Part shown: positions 41,465 through 50,895 of the stretch, piece after piece
How the letters are laid out: each line of letters starts with the position of its first letter
How positions within the stretch are numbered: the first letter of the stretch is position 1
Assembly (NCBI GenBank): GCA_902538915.1
Contig: CACBGZ010000001.1
Coordinates: 369,108-433,107 of the forward strand
Length of the DNA: 64,000 bases
Direction of reading: 5' to 3'
From: an uncultured Pelagibacteraceae bacterium
Lineage (GTDB): Bacteria; Pseudomonadota; Alphaproteobacteria; Pelagibacterales; Pelagibacteraceae
Notes under the pieces: model-generated
What the model was told of the DNA's origin: nothing
The model's input: only the letters and a program-made list of their open reading frames with translations
Database searches by the model: none
Translations under genes and position numbers: made by a program

Positions 41465-44400
41465 ACAATTCTTTCTTTAGCTCTAAATCAACTGAGTCAA
41501 TTCTTTTGGTATTTTTAGCTAATGCCAGATACATTGTTGGTGTCACATACAAAGTAAAAAATGTTGAAATTATCATTCCTCCTAAGATTGTTGAACCTAC
41601 TGCTAATCTCGAGCCCTCCCCAGCACCTGGGCCAATATTTCCTATAACTAAAGGTAACATCGCGATCATTGTACTTAATGATGTCATTATTATAGGTCTA
41701 AATCTTATTAAACACGCTTCTTTAACTGCTGAAATAATATTTTTTCCTGTAGCTCTTATTTGATTAGCATAATCGACAATTAAAATACTATTTTTTGTTG
41801 AAATACCTATTAGTATGATTAAAGCGATTTGAGAAAAAATATTCACTGAACTATTTAAAAAAAGAATAAATACTAATCCTCCAAAAATAGCCAATGGGAC
41901 TGTCAATATTATTATAAATGGATGTATAAAAGAGTTGAATGTTGCGGCCATTACTAAATAAGCAGTCAGTAAGGCTAAAGCAAATATCATAAATAATTCA
42001 TTACTCGTTTCCTTAATTTCCTCAGATTTTCCCTTCCAAGTAATTTGATTTTTTGGGGCTATATCGGACATTACATTTTCAAAGAACTTTATTGCTTCAG
42101 TTAAAGTATAGCCTTCATTTATGTTTGCCGAGATAGTCACTGCTCTTTGTCGGTTATATCTAGCCAGTTGTTTAGCAGTCCCTTCATTCTTAAAACTTAT
42201 AAGATTTGCCATGGAAATCAGTTTTGCGTTTGTTTCGGAACGCACAAATATTTTAGAAATTCCATCTTTATTTCTTCTATCAGATATATATTGCTGAACA
42301 ATTATTGGGTATTCTTTGCCTAATTTATTAAAGGTTGTGATCTTTTTACCGCCATATAAAGTCTCAAGCGTTTCACCTATTGTTTTAGTTGAAACTCCTA
42401 GATCTTTAGCTTTATTTTTGTTTACAATTAATTTTACTTCAGGTTTATTCCGATTATAATCTGACTCAATTCTTGATAAATTTTTATTAGATCTGAGTGC
42501 TCTAATTACTTTTTTTTGTATTAACTCTAGTTCATCATAAGTATTTCCATAGATCACCATCTGAACAGGTTTGTTGTAGTTGGATACTCTTATTGATTGA
42601 GGCGATATAGGGAATGCTAAAGCCTGTGGTAAAGTTACAATTTTTCCAATTGCTTCTCTAAGGACAACTTGCTGACCTTTTTCTCTTTTTTTCCAGTCAT
42701 CGAGGAGAGCAATAATTATAAAGCTATTGTATGAATTCGCAGAATTTCCAAAACCTGGAACTCTCATTATAAATCTTGAATATGGACTATTCTCAGCTTG
42801 TAGAAGTGGAAGCAATCTTGCCTCAACCTTTTGAGCTTGCTCTTGAGTATATTCAAATGAACTTCCTTCATCTGTTGCCCCAATAATCAAGTAAGCCCCA
42901 CGGTCTTCCATAGGCAGTAATTCTTTCTTTGAAAAACTAAATAAAAACACTGATGTGACCATTATGAATATTATAAAAACAACAACTGATTTAGCTTTAT
43001 TTACAACAACCTCTAATGAATCCTCATAAAAATTGGAAAAACTAGAAAAAATTTTATCAAATTTTTGAACAAAAACTTTCTTTGATTTTTTCTTGTATAA
43101 AAATTTACTTGCAAGCATTGGTGATAAGGTCAGTGCTACGAAAGAGGATATAATAATTGAAAAAGATAATGCGATAGCAGTTTCTTTAAACAACGTTCCT
43201 GTTATACCCTCTATAAAAATCAATGGTAGAAAAACAGCTACCAAAATTAAAGTTGTGGCTACTATCGCAAATGAAATTTGTTTAGAACCTCTATATGCTG
43301 CGACTAAAGGTGTTTCTCCATTTTCTATCCTTCTGTATATTGCGTCTGTCATAATTACCGAGTCATCAGTAATAATGCCTATTGCTAAAATAAAACTTAA
43401 GAGAACAAAAATATTTATTGATAATCCAAATATATAAAGTCCCAAAAATGAGGCTATTAAACTAACAGGTAAAGCGATAGCAGGTACCACTACTGCTTTT
43501 AGGTTTCCTAAGAATAAGTAAATAATTAATACAACTAAAACAAAAGCAATTATTAAGGTTTTATAAACTTCTTCAATAGCCGCCTCAACATAATTTGCTC
43601 TATTAAAAGAAACTCTTAAATCTAGTTCTTCAGGCAAAGACTTTTTAACCTCAATAATTTTTTTTTTAACATTTTTTGAAAGTTCAACTGTGGAAGCCCC
43701 ACTTTTTGCATAAATACCTATTCCAACAGTCTTTAAATTTATTTGATCTCTTGTTTGAGCTTTAAAAAGAGTTTTTTCTGAAACTGGGCCGAATTCTATT
43801 TTTGCAACATCTGATAATAAAATAACCTTGTTGTCATTTTTTTTTATAGGTAATTGTTTAATAGACTCAATACCGTTGTAAGATTTATCTAAATTTAAAG
43901 TAAGATCAATATTATCTGCTTCTAGCGTTCCGGCTGGTAGACTTATATTTTCCCCACGTAATGCGATTTCAACTTCTTGTATAGTCAGGTCATTTGCTGC
44001 TAATTTAATTGGATCAACCCATACTCTTATACTCAGCTCTCTTAATCCTCCAACTCTTATTCTCCCAACATTTTTTACACTAGAAAATTGGTCTATTAAA
44101 AAACGCTCAGCGTAATCTCCTAGTTCTAAATCGCTCCATGTTGATGATGACAAAGATAACCACATTGTTGTAGTAAAGCCCGCTGCTCTTTTCAATATTT
44201 GTGGAGGATTAGACTCAGAGGGAAGATTGTCTGCAATTCTGGCTACACGCTCTCTAATATCATTCGCAGCATTATCTAAATCTATACTTGTATCAAATTC
44301 AATATTTATTGTGCTTCTACCATTCTCTGATTTAGAATCTATATTTTTTATACCTTCTGCACCACCAACGACATCTTCAACTACTTGAGTTATTTCTTGA

Positions 44401-44582
44401 TCAATAATAGAAGCTGAAGCAGATTTGTAATCAACTTGCACCTGAACAACAGGTGGCTGTATACCACTTGGTAGCTCTCTAACAGGTAATTTCCAAAAAA
44501 CGAATAAACCAAAAATAATTAAAATTAGAGACATTACCCAGGATACTGTCGGTCTTTTAATGCTTAATTCAGTAATGAACAT
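41454..44582 (-). CDS. RND-family efflux transporter permease
   Basis: The 1042-residue inner-membrane protein has the classical RND layout: N-terminal TM helix (VSWVMSLILIIFGLFVFW), large periplasmic loop, TM2-6, second loop and TM8-12. The proton-relay aspartates are in GIITDDSVIMTDA (TM4). The GGMIISTFFTLYVTPTMYL segment is near the C-terminus. It should form a pump with the adaptor encoded one base upstream. No outer-membrane factor gene is nearby. Its substrate is not evident; the HAE1 (drug/lipid) branch fits better than metal exporters. Confidence 0.92.
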   Translation of the reverse strand: MFITELSIKRPTVSWVMSLILIIFGLFVFWKLPVRELPSGIQPPVVQVQVDYKSASASIIDQEITQVVEDVVGGAEGIKNIDSKSENGRSTINIEFDTSIDLDNAANDIRERVARIADNLPSESNPPQILKRAAGFTTTMWLSLSSSTWSDLELGDYAERFLIDQFSSVKNVGRIRVGGLRELSIRVWVDPIKLAANDLTIQEVEIALRGENISLPAGTLEADNIDLTLNLDKSYNGIESIKQLPIKKNDNKVILLSDVAKIEFGPVSEKTLFKAQTRDQINLKTVGIGIYAKSGASTVELSKNVKKKIIEVKKSLPEELDLRVSFNRANYVEAAIEEVYKTLIIAFVLVVLIIYLFLGNLKAVVVPAIALPVSLIASFLGLYIFGLSINIFVLLSFILAIGIITDDSVIMTDAIYRRIENGETPLVAAYRGSKQISFAIVATTLILVAVFLPLIFIEGITGTLFKETAIALSFSIIISSFVALTLSPMLASKFLYKKKSKKVFVQKFDKIFSSFSNFYEDSLEVVVNKAKSVVVFIIFIMVTSVFLFSFSKKELLPMEDRGAYLIIGATDEGSSFEYTQEQAQKVEARLLPLLQAENSPYSRFIMRVPGFGNSANSYNSFIIIALLDDWKKREKGQQVVLREAIGKIVTLPQALAFPISPQSIRVSNYNKPVQMVIYGNTYDELELIQKKVIRALRSNKNLSRIESDYNRNKPEVKLIVNKNKAKDLGVSTKTIGETLETLYGGKKITTFNKLGKEYPIIVQQYISDRRNKDGISKIFVRSETNAKLISMANLISFKNEGTAKQLARYNRQRAVTISANINEGYTLTEAIKFFENVMSDIAPKNQITWKGKSEEIKETSNELFMIFALALLTAYLVMAATFNSFIHPFIIILTVPLAIFGGLVFILFLNSSVNIFSQIALIILIGISTKNSILIVDYANQIRATGKNIISAVKEACLIRFRPIIMTSLSTMIAMLPLVIGNIGPGAGEGSRLAVGSTILGGMIISTFFTLYVTPTMYLALAKNTKRIDSVDLELKKELFKK

Positions 44583-45452
44583 TTATTTGATTATAGGTTT
44601 AATTTTCCCTTTAGGTCGAACTTTTTTTAGACCTTCGGCTACTATAATGTCCCCTTCATTTAACCCAGAGATAATTTCAATATTTTTATTAGATCTTATC
44701 CCTGTAGTGACATTTATTTTATCTGCAATATTTTTATCTGAAATTTTGTAAACAAAAGATTTATCACCTTCTACCATAATACTCGTATCTGGTACTCCTA
44801 CAGAATTTCTTAAATTAAATTTGATACTCGCTTCTAATAAGGATCCTGAAATTAATTCTAAATTTTCATTTTTTACTTTAATTCTACATAATAAGCTTCT
44901 CGTATCTGCATTTATTCTACTTGAGACAAAATCTATTTCACCTTGAAAAATTTTATCTTTATAACTTGAAATCTTCACTTCTACAGGCAACCCTCTTTGA
45001 ATAGAGGCAGAATAATTTTCAGGAATTTTTATATCTGAATAGATTGTTGAATTATCATCTAGTGTTATTATAAATATATTGTCAGAAACAAGTATATCTT
45101 CAGTTAAGCCAGTATATCCCAGTACACCATCAAAAGGAGCTAAAATATTTCCACTTTTAAGCTTTATTAAAATATCACCCTCCTTTACAAAATCTTTGAA
45201 TTTCAAATCCTCATAAAGATCTTCTTTCTTAATTTTAAAAGTTTTAGATCTTTTTGAAACAGCAGTCCCAAAAGTTTCTATTTTTTCAGAAAATTCATGT
45301 TTTTTTACCTCGGTAACTATTATTCCCGGAGGTGGTTGTTTACTGAATTTTTTTTTGAAGTGGTTACCAATCATTGTTCTTGCAATTATTACAATTGCTA
45401 TAATCAAAAAAAATATTGATATTATAGAAATAATTTTTGTAGATTTTTTCAT
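44583..45452 (-). CDS. RND efflux periplasmic adaptor (membrane fusion protein)
   Basis: The 289-residue protein has an N-terminal membrane anchor (IISIISIFFLIIAIVIIA), a lipoyl-like domain (KSGNILAPFDGVLGYTG) and beta-barrel and membrane-proximal domains. The C-terminus NEGDIIVAEGLKKVRPKGKI is typical. It is short for the family because the alpha-hairpin is minimal, as in adaptors that contact the outer-membrane channel weakly. It is translated just before the permease. Confidence 0.88.
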   Translation of the reverse strand: MKKSTKIISIISIFFLIIAIVIIARTMIGNHFKKKFSKQPPPGIIVTEVKKHEFSEKIETFGTAVSKRSKTFKIKKEDLYEDLKFKDFVKEGDILIKLKSGNILAPFDGVLGYTGLTEDILVSDNIFIITLDDNSTIYSDIKIPENYSASIQRGLPVEVKISSYKDKIFQGEIDFVSSRINADTRSLLCRIKVKNENLELISGSLLEASIKFNLRNSVGVPDTSIMVEGDKSFVYKISDKNIADKINVTTGIRSNKNIEIISGLNEGDIIVAEGLKKVRPKGKIKPIIK

Positions 45453-45458
45453 ATTCGT

Positions 45459-46274
45459 TTAAATTTTCCCATACTCAGCCCAAGAGCCATCATAAATACA
45501 TGGACGATATTTATCATTTATTAAAGAATAAGCTAGTGCCAAAACACATGCAGTAACACCAGATCCACATGAGAAAACAATCTCTGTTTCTTGACTATTT
45601 TTAATATAAGCATCAAAAATCATTTGAAGATTTTTTTTGTTTTTGAAAGTTTTGTCATCATTTAAACATTCATTAAAAGGCAAACACCAAGAATTTTTTA
45701 TGCTACCACTTCGTAAACCCTTTCTTGGCTCTGGTATTTTTCCTTCAAATCTTTCTCTGCTTCTTGCATCAATTACTTTGAATTCTTGAGTATCTATATT
45801 TTGATCAATCATTTTCATATTCTTTATCAATTCTTTATTTTCTGATCCTTTGTATTTACTTATTTTAATTTTCTTTAAATCCTTAGTAATTTTTCTTTTT
45901 TCTTTTATCCATTTTTTTAATCCCCCATTTAAAACATGGACCATTTCAAAGTTGTGTCCAAAATAAATAAAATTAAACCAACATCTACAAGAGCTAATAA
46001 CATCAGAGTTATCGTAAATGATGATTTTATCATTATTTTTAATTCCCATTTTAGATACTATTTCTTCCCAATCTGTTTTTTCTACTAACATATGGGGTAA
46101 GCTGGTGTTTTTTTTTGAATTTTTATCTAGATCAAAAAAAACTGCATTTGGAATATGCACTTTTTTATATTCTTCGAATCCAACTCTTTTAGTCTGGGGC
46201 ATATGCCATGAACAATCAATTATTTTGACGTCATTGAGATTTTTATCCAGCCAGTCTGTTTCTACCAGAGACAT
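45459..46274 (-). CDS. sseA: 3-mercaptopyruvate sulfurtransferase
   Basis: The 271-residue protein has two rhodanese domains. The C-terminal active site FSCGSGVTACVLALA carries the CGSGVT loop typical of mercaptopyruvate sulfurtransferases; thiosulfate-specific rhodaneses use CRKGVT-type loops. The N-terminal domain starts with VETDWL and contains IPNAVFFDLD. It moves sulfur from 3-mercaptopyruvate to thiol acceptors. The msrA stop lies one base upstream. Confidence 0.92.
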   Translation of the reverse strand: MSLVETDWLDKNLNDVKIIDCSWHMPQTKRVGFEEYKKVHIPNAVFFDLDKNSKKNTSLPHMLVEKTDWEEIVSKMGIKNNDKIIIYDNSDVISSCRCWFNFIYFGHNFEMVHVLNGGLKKWIKEKRKITKDLKKIKISKYKGSENKELIKNMKMIDQNIDTQEFKVIDARSRERFEGKIPEPRKGLRSGSIKNSWCLPFNECLNDDKTFKNKKNLQMIFDAYIKNSQETEIVFSCGSGVTACVLALAYSLINDKYRPCIYDGSWAEYGKI

Positions 46275-46275
46275 T

Positions 46276-46719
46276 TTATCTTTTTTCTAAATATTTTTGA
46301 TGGTATTCCTCGGCTGTACAGTAATTCTTTAATAAAGAAATTTTTGTAACAACTTTTCCTGATAATCTTTCATTTGTATCTTTTAACACTTCTTCAGCAA
46401 TAATTTTTTGTTTATCATTTAAGTAAAAAATCTCGCTTCTGTATTGTGTACCAAAATCTGGTCCTTGTGAGTTTAAAGTAGTTGGATCATGAATTTGAAA
46501 AAAAATTTTCAAAATCTTTTCATAGCTTATTATTTTTTCATCAAAATCAAGTTTGACAACTTCAGCATGGTTTGTTTTACCTGTACATACTTCTTTATAA
46601 GTAGTTTTAGGGCTATCGCCACCACAATAACCAACCTCTGTTTTAATAATTCCCTCGATTTTACTAAATTTAATTTCTGGTCCCCAAAAACATCCAAGTG
46701 CTAAAACTGCTATTTCCAT
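46276..46719 (-). CDS. msrA: Peptide methionine sulfoxide reductase A
   Basis: MsrA reduces methionine-S-sulfoxide in proteins. The catalytic Cys is in LALGCFWGPE at about residue 10, and EVGYCGG, HAEVVKLDFD, IHDPTT and DFGTQYRSEIFY are conserved. The C-terminus reads KNYCTAEEYHQKYL, with a Cys six residues before HQ that may act as resolving cysteine in place of the more distal ones of larger MsrA proteins. At 147 residues it is a compact form. Confidence 0.93.
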   Translation of the reverse strand: MEIAVLALGCFWGPEIKFSKIEGIIKTEVGYCGGDSPKTTYKEVCTGKTNHAEVVKLDFDEKIISYEKILKIFFQIHDPTTLNSQGPDFGTQYRSEIFYLNDKQKIIAEEVLKDTNERLSGKVVTKISLLKNYCTAEEYHQKYLEKR

Positions 46720-46754
46720 TGATTATCAAATAAATTAATTTACAAATTATTCAT

Positions 46755-47639
46755 ATGCTAAGTAAAAATCAATTGGGTTTTTTGTACATGTTTATGTCCA
46801 TTTGTGCCTTTTCTTTAATGGATATTATAGTCAAATGGTCTGTTGATTATCCAATTGGACAAGTGTTGTTTTTTAGAGGCTTTTTTGGAATAATTTTTTA
46901 TTTTTTTATTATTCCAAAGGAAAGGCTCCATAATTTTTATCAGACTAAGAGACCAGGTTTACATTTGCTAAGATGCACTTCTGGATTAATTGCTTTAGTA
47001 TCAATATTTATTGCATTACGAGAATTACCTTTAGCAACAGTTGTAAGTATATCTTTTGCAGCACCGATATTTACTACAATCTTTTCAATTTTTTTATTAA
47101 GTGAAAAAGTTGGTATTTTTAGATGGCTAGCAGTGATTATAGGTTTTATTGGAATTTTGATTATAACAGAACCGGGAATAAGTGAGTTAAATATCTATTA
47201 CATCTTTCCAATAATTTTTTGTTTAGGACTTTCTTATGTAGCAATAACAATCAGACAACTATCTTCAACTGAACCAGTATGGTTAATTTCTTTTTATTTT
47301 TCTCTATCAATTATGATATTAAGTTTTTTCACTATTCCACAAGGGTGGGTGATGCCAAGTTTTAATCATTTGGTTTTATTGTCTTTTGTTGGAATTTTTG
47401 GTGGGGTTGCTAATTTGTGGTTAAGTCAGTCCTACAAGTACTCAGAGGTCTCACTTGTTACTCCACTTAAATACTTGGCGTTAGTTTTCGCAATATTTTT
47501 TGGGTATTTAATTTGGGATGAGATTCCAACAATCAAAACACTTTTTGGAGCTTTCTTAGTAATAATTTCGACATTAATAATCTTTAGAAGAGAGATTTAT
47601 AAAAAGAAAGTTGTTACACCTGAGCCTTTGAATGACTAA
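46755..47639 (+). CDS. EamA/DMT-family transporter
   Basis: The 294-residue protein has about ten transmembrane helices arranged as two EamA repeats (first ending near residue 140 with ITEPG, second ending with IIFRRE). Landmarks are GQVLFFRGFFGIIFYF, LPLATVVSISFAAPIF and PLKYLALVFAIFFGYLIW. Family members export or import amino acids and other small metabolites; the substrate cannot be told. It overlaps the next gene by 8 bases. Confidence 0.88.
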   Translation: MLSKNQLGFLYMFMSICAFSLMDIIVKWSVDYPIGQVLFFRGFFGIIFYFFIIPKERLHNFYQTKRPGLHLLRCTSGLIALVSIFIALRELPLATVVSISFAAPIFTTIFSIFLLSEKVGIFRWLAVIIGFIGILIITEPGISELNIYYIFPIIFCLGLSYVAITIRQLSSTEPVWLISFYFSLSIMILSFFTIPQGWVMPSFNHLVLLSFVGIFGGVANLWLSQSYKYSEVSLVTPLKYLALVFAIFFGYLIWDEIPTIKTLFGAFLVIISTLIIFRREIYKKKVVTPEPLND

Positions 47640-48267
47640 TGTTCCTAAATATTGGAAAAAAGCGAAAGTGTATTTATCTCAAAAAGATAAAGTTATGGCG
47701 AAATTAATCAAAAGATATCAAAGCCCTACAGAAACAATATTAACATCTAGAAGAGATATTTTCTTTTCATTATGCAAGAGTATAATTGGACAGCAAATAA
47801 GTGTAGCAGCTGCTAATTCAGTTTTCCTAAAATTTAAAAAAAAATGTAAGAACAAAATCAATGCAAAAACAGTAAAAAAGCTATCTTCAATTCAATTAAA
47901 AAGTTGTGGATTAAGTAAACAAAAGGTTAAAGGAATAAAAAGCTTATCTACACAAATATTAGATAAGAGCTTTAACCCAAAACTTATTCTAGACATGAAT
48001 GACGAAGAAGCAATTATTTATCTTTCTAAATTAAGACAAATTGGAAGATGGTCAGCTGAGATGATATTACTATTTACTTATAACAGGCCAAACATTTGGC
48101 CAATACAAGACATAGGCTTGTTAAGAGCAATTTCAAAAAATTATAATAAAAAATATTTACCACCAGATACATTTATTAATTTATTGAATAAAAGGTTTGC
48201 ACCATATTGTTCGGTCGCAACCTGGTATCTTTGGCGCAGTATTGATCCAGAGCCGATACAGTATTAA
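47632..48267 (+). CDS. DNA-3-methyladenine glycosylase II-like (HhH-GPD)
   Basis: The 211-residue protein belongs to the HhH-GPD base-excision glycosylases. It shows SIIGQQISVAAANSVFLKF, the helix-hairpin-helix LRQIGRWSAEMILLF and the catalytic Asp in PIQDIGLLRA. This pattern matches AlkA-type alkyladenine glycosylases without the N-terminal domain. It has no iron-sulfur cysteines, so it is not MutY or Nth. It ends convergent with a DUF1330 gene (4-base overlap). Confidence 0.87.
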   Translation: MTNVPKYWKKAKVYLSQKDKVMAKLIKRYQSPTETILTSRRDIFFSLCKSIIGQQISVAAANSVFLKFKKKCKNKINAKTVKKLSSIQLKSCGLSKQKVKGIKSLSTQILDKSFNPKLILDMNDEEAIIYLSKLRQIGRWSAEMILLFTYNRPNIWPIQDIGLLRAISKNYNKKYLPPDTFINLLNKRFAPYCSVATWYLWRSIDPEPIQY

Positions 48268-48551
48268 TTGCCCTCGACAAGCTGATGATGTCTTACGACA
48301 TGACCTTTCAAAATATTATGCGCTTTTTGATACTCTGTTGAATCGTAGCACTTTAAGGCAGTATCATAATTAGGAAACTCAACCACAACTGTCCTGGGCG
48401 ACTCAACTCCATCATTAGTTCTATTTTTTCCACCTCTAACTAAGAATTTACCAGAAAATTTTTCTATAGCTGGCTTAGCTTTGCCCGCATACTCCTTAAG
48501 TTTTTCTAAATTATTGATTTTTTCATAAATACAAACCCAATAACCCTTCAT
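48264..48551 (-). CDS. DUF1330 family protein
   Basis: The 95-residue protein matches the small ferredoxin-like-fold DUF1330 family: GYWVCIYEKINN at the start, KFSGKFLVRGGK, PRTVVVEFPNYDTALKCYDS, and YQKAHNI. The biochemical role is unknown. It lies between the HhH glycosylase and the phosphoribosyltransferase with a 42-base divergent gap to the latter. Confidence 0.85.
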   Translation of the reverse strand: MKGYWVCIYEKINNLEKLKEYAGKAKPAIEKFSGKFLVRGGKNRTNDGVESPRTVVVEFPNYDTALKCYDSTEYQKAHNILKGHVVRHHQLVEGN

Positions 48552-48593
48552 AATTCTCCTTTTTTAATTTTTTTTTTGTGATACCAAATTTTA

Positions 48594-49121
48594 ATGCCAA
48601 ATAAATTAATAGTCACTTTTGAAGAATATAACAAGATTGTTGAAAAATTAGCAATACTTATACATCAAAATTATAAACCAACTGTACTTGTTGGAATAAT
48701 GAGAGGTGCTGCACCAATCATAGATATCTTATCACGAATTTTAAAGTTACCAATTGCCTACATAGTAATTCAAAGCTACTCCGGAAAAGGTACCGAAGAT
48801 AAGCAAGGAGAATTAATGTTTGCAAGGGAAATAAGTTCTTTAGCAAATAATGAGGATTTTAAGCGAGTACTCTTAATTGATGATTTATCTGACACAGGAT
48901 TAACACTTAATAAAAGTATTGAATGGTTAAAAAACTATGGACCAACAAAAGATTTTATTAAAGAGGTAAAAACTGCGTGTTTGTGGAAAAAAAAATCATC
49001 AACATTTGAACCAGATTTTTGTCCTATAAAATTGAGCTCTGATCCTTGGATTGTTCAACCAACAGAGCACTATGAAGAAATATCTATAAAAAAAATTATA
49101 GAAAAAAATAAAAAGGGCTAG
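48594..49121 (+). CDS. Purine phosphoribosyltransferase (xanthine/hypoxanthine type)
   Basis: The 175-residue type I phosphoribosyltransferase has the PRPP-binding motif RVLLIDDLSDTGLTL and an N-terminal GIMRGAAPIIDILSRIL loop. The arrangement and length resemble Gpt-like xanthine/hypoxanthine phosphoribosyltransferases, which salvage free purine bases. A convergent purine permease gene follows after a hairpin terminator, supporting purine salvage. The exact base is inferred. Confidence 0.82.
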   Translation: MPNKLIVTFEEYNKIVEKLAILIHQNYKPTVLVGIMRGAAPIIDILSRILKLPIAYIVIQSYSGKGTEDKQGELMFAREISSLANNEDFKRVLLIDDLSDTGLTLNKSIEWLKNYGPTKDFIKEVKTACLWKKKSSTFEPDFCPIKLSSDPWIVQPTEHYEEISIKKIIEKNKKG

Positions 49122-49140
49122 TTAAAACTAACCCTTTTTT
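49114..49140 (+). terminator. Rho-independent terminator between phosphoribosyltransferase and permease
   Basis: GGGCTAGTT and AACTAACCC pair around an A-rich loop (one C-A mismatch), followed by seven T residues. The left arm includes the stop codon of the upstream gene. AAAAA precedes the hairpin, so it can also act for the opposite-strand permease transcript. Confidence 0.8.
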
Positions 49141-49148
49141 TAAACTCT

Positions 49149-50459
49149 TTAAGCTACAATAAAACTTATGAAACTTAAGATAGCAATAACCCAAATTGCT
49201 GGTGAAGTTGTTGAAAATTTACCAGTAAATATTTTGATTAAAGCGTAAGAAATAAATGCTAAAGCAATTCCATTACTTATACTATATGTCAAAGGCATTG
49301 ATATCATGGCTAAAACTGCTGGAGCTGACTCAGCAATATCGTCCCACTCTATGTCAGTGATATTTCTTACAAATAAAACTGCAACATATAGTAGAGCTGC
49401 GCCATCTATTTCTTTAGGAAGGCTTGTGGCTAAAGGAGAAAGGAATAAACAAGCTAAAAATAAAAGTCCTATTACTAAGGAAGTCATCCCAGTTCTGCCA
49501 CCAGCTTTTACTCCTGCTCCAGATTCTACATAACTTGTAACTGTAGTAGTACCCATCAATGCACCAGCTACAGTTCCAACACTATCTGACATCATTGCTT
49601 TTTCAATATCTTGAACCTTACCATTTTTATCTACTTTACCTGCAACATTAGCAACTGATGTTAAAGTTCCAGCAGTATCAAAAAAGTCTATAAATAGTAA
49701 TGTAAATATAACCGTGGACATTCCAGCAGTAAATGCTGCAGTCAAATCAAAATCCATTAGGTAAGTCATTGGTGGTATGCTTCCAACCACACCGTTGAAT
49801 TTTGCAAGACCAGAAGCCCAAGCAATAATGCTAAAGACTATGATACCGATAATAATATTTCCTTTAATATTTAGTTTTTCCATCACAATCATTGATACAA
49901 ATGCAAGACAACCTAAAATGATAAGTGGATTTTTTATATCTCCCAGAGTGACTAATGTAACAGGATGGTCTGCAACTACTCCCATTATTTCAAGACCAAT
50001 GATTGCTAAAAACAAACCAATTCCAGCTCCTATTCCTAATTTTAAACTTCTTGGGATAGAATTAATTAGCCATGCTCGTATTGGCGTTAAAGAAATAATC
50101 AAAAATAGAACACCTGCAACCAAAACAGCTCCTAAAGCTGCTTGAGGAGTGTAACCCATACCTGCAACTACACCGAATGCAACAAAAGCATTAATTCCCA
50201 TTCCTGGAGCTAAACCAATTGGCCAAGTTCTACCGTAAAAGGCCATTATAAAACACGCGAGAGCAGTAGCCACAATAGTAGCAGTAAAAACTGCTCCAAA
50301 ATCAAAAAAACCCTTTTCTGGACCAGCAAATTCCCCTGATAATATGAATGGATTTAAAAACATTATGTATGCCATAGTTAAGAAAGTTGTAACTCCAGCA
50401 ATTACTTCTGTTTTAAAATTTGTCTTATGTTTTTTATAATTAAAATATTTATCTAACAT
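49149..50459 (-). CDS. NCS2-family purine permease (AzgA-like)
   Basis: The 436-residue protein has 12-14 membrane segments and the AzgA signatures TEVIAGVTTFLTMAYIMFLNP, TWPIGLAPGMGINAF, DFFDTAGTLTSVAN and TTTVTSYVESGAG. AzgA-like carriers take up hypoxanthine, guanine or adenine. A strong TAGGAGG lies 6 bases before the ATG. The convergent phosphoribosyltransferase would trap imported bases as nucleotides. The 127-base upstream gap contains the promoter but no riboswitch I can recognise. Confidence 0.92.
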   Translation of the reverse strand: MLDKYFNYKKHKTNFKTEVIAGVTTFLTMAYIMFLNPFILSGEFAGPEKGFFDFGAVFTATIVATALACFIMAFYGRTWPIGLAPGMGINAFVAFGVVAGMGYTPQAALGAVLVAGVLFLIISLTPIRAWLINSIPRSLKLGIGAGIGLFLAIIGLEIMGVVADHPVTLVTLGDIKNPLIILGCLAFVSMIVMEKLNIKGNIIIGIIVFSIIAWASGLAKFNGVVGSIPPMTYLMDFDLTAAFTAGMSTVIFTLLFIDFFDTAGTLTSVANVAGKVDKNGKVQDIEKAMMSDSVGTVAGALMGTTTVTSYVESGAGVKAGGRTGMTSLVIGLLFLACLFLSPLATSLPKEIDGAALLYVAVLFVRNITDIEWDDIAESAPAVLAMISMPLTYSISNGIALAFISYALIKIFTGKFSTTSPAIWVIAILSFISFIVA

Positions 50460-50586
50460 TTTTCCTCCTATATTAGTTTTAGGTATTTGATTCTCGCTAA
50501 AAATTCCCGGTAAATTATTATCTTATTCACACAATACAACTAAGAAGTTTATATTTATAGTTTGTTCTACTTGGTATCATGCTTAA

Positions 50587-50892
50587 ATGAGAAATCTCAA
50601 ACCTATAATTTTAATTTTAGTTTTGTCTTTTACTATCTCAGCCTGTCAGACTATTAAAAATAAAACTGATGAGATTGTTGAAAAAGAGAATCAAAAATTA
50701 ACTAAATACATTGGTAAAACATCCGGTTTACTAAAAATGGAATTAGGTGCTCCTAGTGAAGATTTTAAAAACGAAAAAGGGAATTTAATTTTAGTATATA
50801 ATACTAAAAAGTACGGGATACCATGTGAGAGAAGATTTGAAATAAACTCTAATTCTATAGTAATTGGATTTGTTTCTAATGGATGTTTTTAA
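50587..50892 (+). CDS. Small putative lipoprotein, unknown function
   Basis: The 101-residue protein has a lipoprotein signal peptide with lipobox ISACQT (Cys20). The mature part has a helical segment (KTDEIVEKENQKLTKYIG), then LLKMELGAPSEDF and a small beta domain with two cysteines (Cys 79 region and penultimate). The GAPSEDFKNEKGNLILVY pattern recalls SmpA/BamE-like outer-membrane assembly lipoproteins. That resemblance is weak and I give it only as a hint. Confidence 0.7.
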   Translation: MRNLKPIILILVLSFTISACQTIKNKTDEIVEKENQKLTKYIGKTSGLLKMELGAPSEDFKNEKGNLILVYNTKKYGIPCERRFEINSNSIVIGFVSNGCF

Positions 50893-50895
50893 AAA

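Noticed and set aside
49777-50145. 122-codon plus-strand frame inside the purine permease gene
   Set aside because: Shadow of the highly conserved permease on the opposite strand; no independent start signal or recognisable domain.
50460-50586. Possible purine riboswitch before the permease gene
   Set aside because: I looked for the conserved loop-loop core and flanking stems of the purine aptamer and could not find them. Only a good Shine-Dalgarno (TAGGAGG) is evident. A covariance search would settle it.
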